Assembly (NCBI GenBank): GCA_013697015.1
Contig: JACCXL010000286.1
Location: 1 to 7,316 of the forward strand
Direction: 5' to 3'
Origin: Chthoniobacterales bacterium
GTDB taxonomy: Bacteria; Verrucomicrobiota; Verrucomicrobiia; Chthoniobacterales; UBA10450
DNA length: 7,316 nt
Position 1 is the first letter of the stretch. Each line of letters begins with the position of its first letter. Of this stretch, positions 7,103 through 7,316 are shown one piece after another. Below the pieces are notes generated by a model. That model had not been told where the DNA came from. It did no database searches and saw only the letters and a program-made list of their open reading frames with translations. A program made the translations under genes and the position numbers.

Positions 7103-7137
7103 GCGCTGCGGCGCTCGGCTTTCACAATCCGCAGCGC
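7103..7137. repeat. Inverted repeat (9-bp arms) just after the exported-protein gene; possible terminator
   Basis: GCGCTGCGG at 7103-7111 pairs perfectly with CCGCAGCGC at 7129-7137 across a 17-base loop, starting right after the stop codon. No T-run follows on the plus strand, so it is not a classic intrinsic terminator in the direction of the gene. On the minus strand a run of T follows about six bases later, inside the gene. It could slow or end transcription before dinB. Confidence 0.35.
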
Positions 7138-7223
7138 CGTCTGCGCCGGGGAACGTGGAAGGTTTCAAGACAGCCGAGCCGCGGACCGCTGGCGTGATCT
7201 CTTCGCCGCGTTGAACATGAAGC

Positions 7224-7316
7224 GTGTCCGGAGAATCACGCGCCATCATTCACCTCGATATGGATTGTTTCTACGCGGCGATCGAGGTCCGCGACCGTCC
7301 GGCTCTGCGCGGCAAA
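7224..7316 (+). CDS. dinB: DNA polymerase IV (Y-family), N-terminal fragment cut by window end
   Basis: Only 31 codons are inside the window, but they carry the Y-family N-terminal signature IIHLDMDCFYAAIE (8-21), followed by VRDRPALRGK as in bacterial DinB. Asp12 is the expected metal-binding aspartate. Tyr17 sits at the steric-gate position that excludes ribonucleotides (Phe in E. coli DinB, Tyr in Dpo4). DinB is an error-prone, translesion polymerase acting in the cytoplasm. The frame has a stop at 7218-7220, so the start must lie between there and the motif. GTG at 7224 is the only usual start codon; the ATG at 7260 lies inside the motif and would delete the catalytic Asp. No strong ribosome-binding site and no LexA-type operator are evident in the 120 bp upstream. 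Confidence 0.88.
   Translation, partial: MSGESRAIIHLDMDCFYAAIEVRDRPALRGK

Noticed and set aside
7114..7178. Complementary CTCGGCT (7114-7120) and AGCCGAG (7172-7178) in the gap before dinB
   Set aside because: Seven bases over a 51-base spacer in GC-rich DNA is expected by chance, and one arm lies inside the loop of the stronger hairpin at 7103-7137.
7217..7316. ATG at 7217 as the start of an open frame at the window end
   Set aside because: Its translation is Arg- and Pro-rich and out of frame with the clear DinB signature, which begins from the GTG at 7224.

Overview
The window looks like an ordinary chromosomal stretch from a GC-rich Gram-negative bacterium. G+C is roughly 60% by eye, codon use is uniform, and two products carry export signals. 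Membrane pyrophosphatase, MscS/cyclic-nucleotide-domain channel, DUF423, M2 peptidase and DinB together would suit a soil Verrucomicrobiota or Acidobacteriota genome. That is an impression, and the window holds no rRNA or other marker to settle it. I see no mobile element, CRISPR array, tRNA or phage gene.

Left half, minus strand (about 4700 down to 80): four genes point the same way with short gaps and could form one transcription unit. In transcription order they are a small DUF423 membrane protein, a mechanosensitive (MscS-type) channel fused to a cyclic-nucleotide-binding domain, the membrane-bound pyrophosphatase HppA, and a 129-residue soluble protein I do not recognise. HppA has the residues of the potassium-independent, proton-pumping class. 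The channel and the pump suggest a shared theme of membrane energetics and osmotic or ionic stress, but that link is inferred from position only.

Right half, plus strand (4754 to the end): an 81-bp gap separates the divergent DUF423 gene from a secreted M2-family (angiotensin-converting-enzyme-like) zinc peptidase. The peptidase gene has a clear single frameshift near 6008-6014, just after the zinc site, so it reads as two pieces that together make a nearly complete enzyme of about 598 residues. Next comes a 158-residue exported protein of unknown function, perhaps PsbP/DcrB-like. The window ends in the first 31 codons of dinB (DNA polymerase IV), which probably starts at a GTG.

Nothing here amounts to a new system. 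The points most worth checking are the peptidase frameshift, the altered chloride-site position in that peptidase, the unknown gene behind hppA, and the channel-pump neighbourhood. All intergenic gaps are shorter than about 125 bp.
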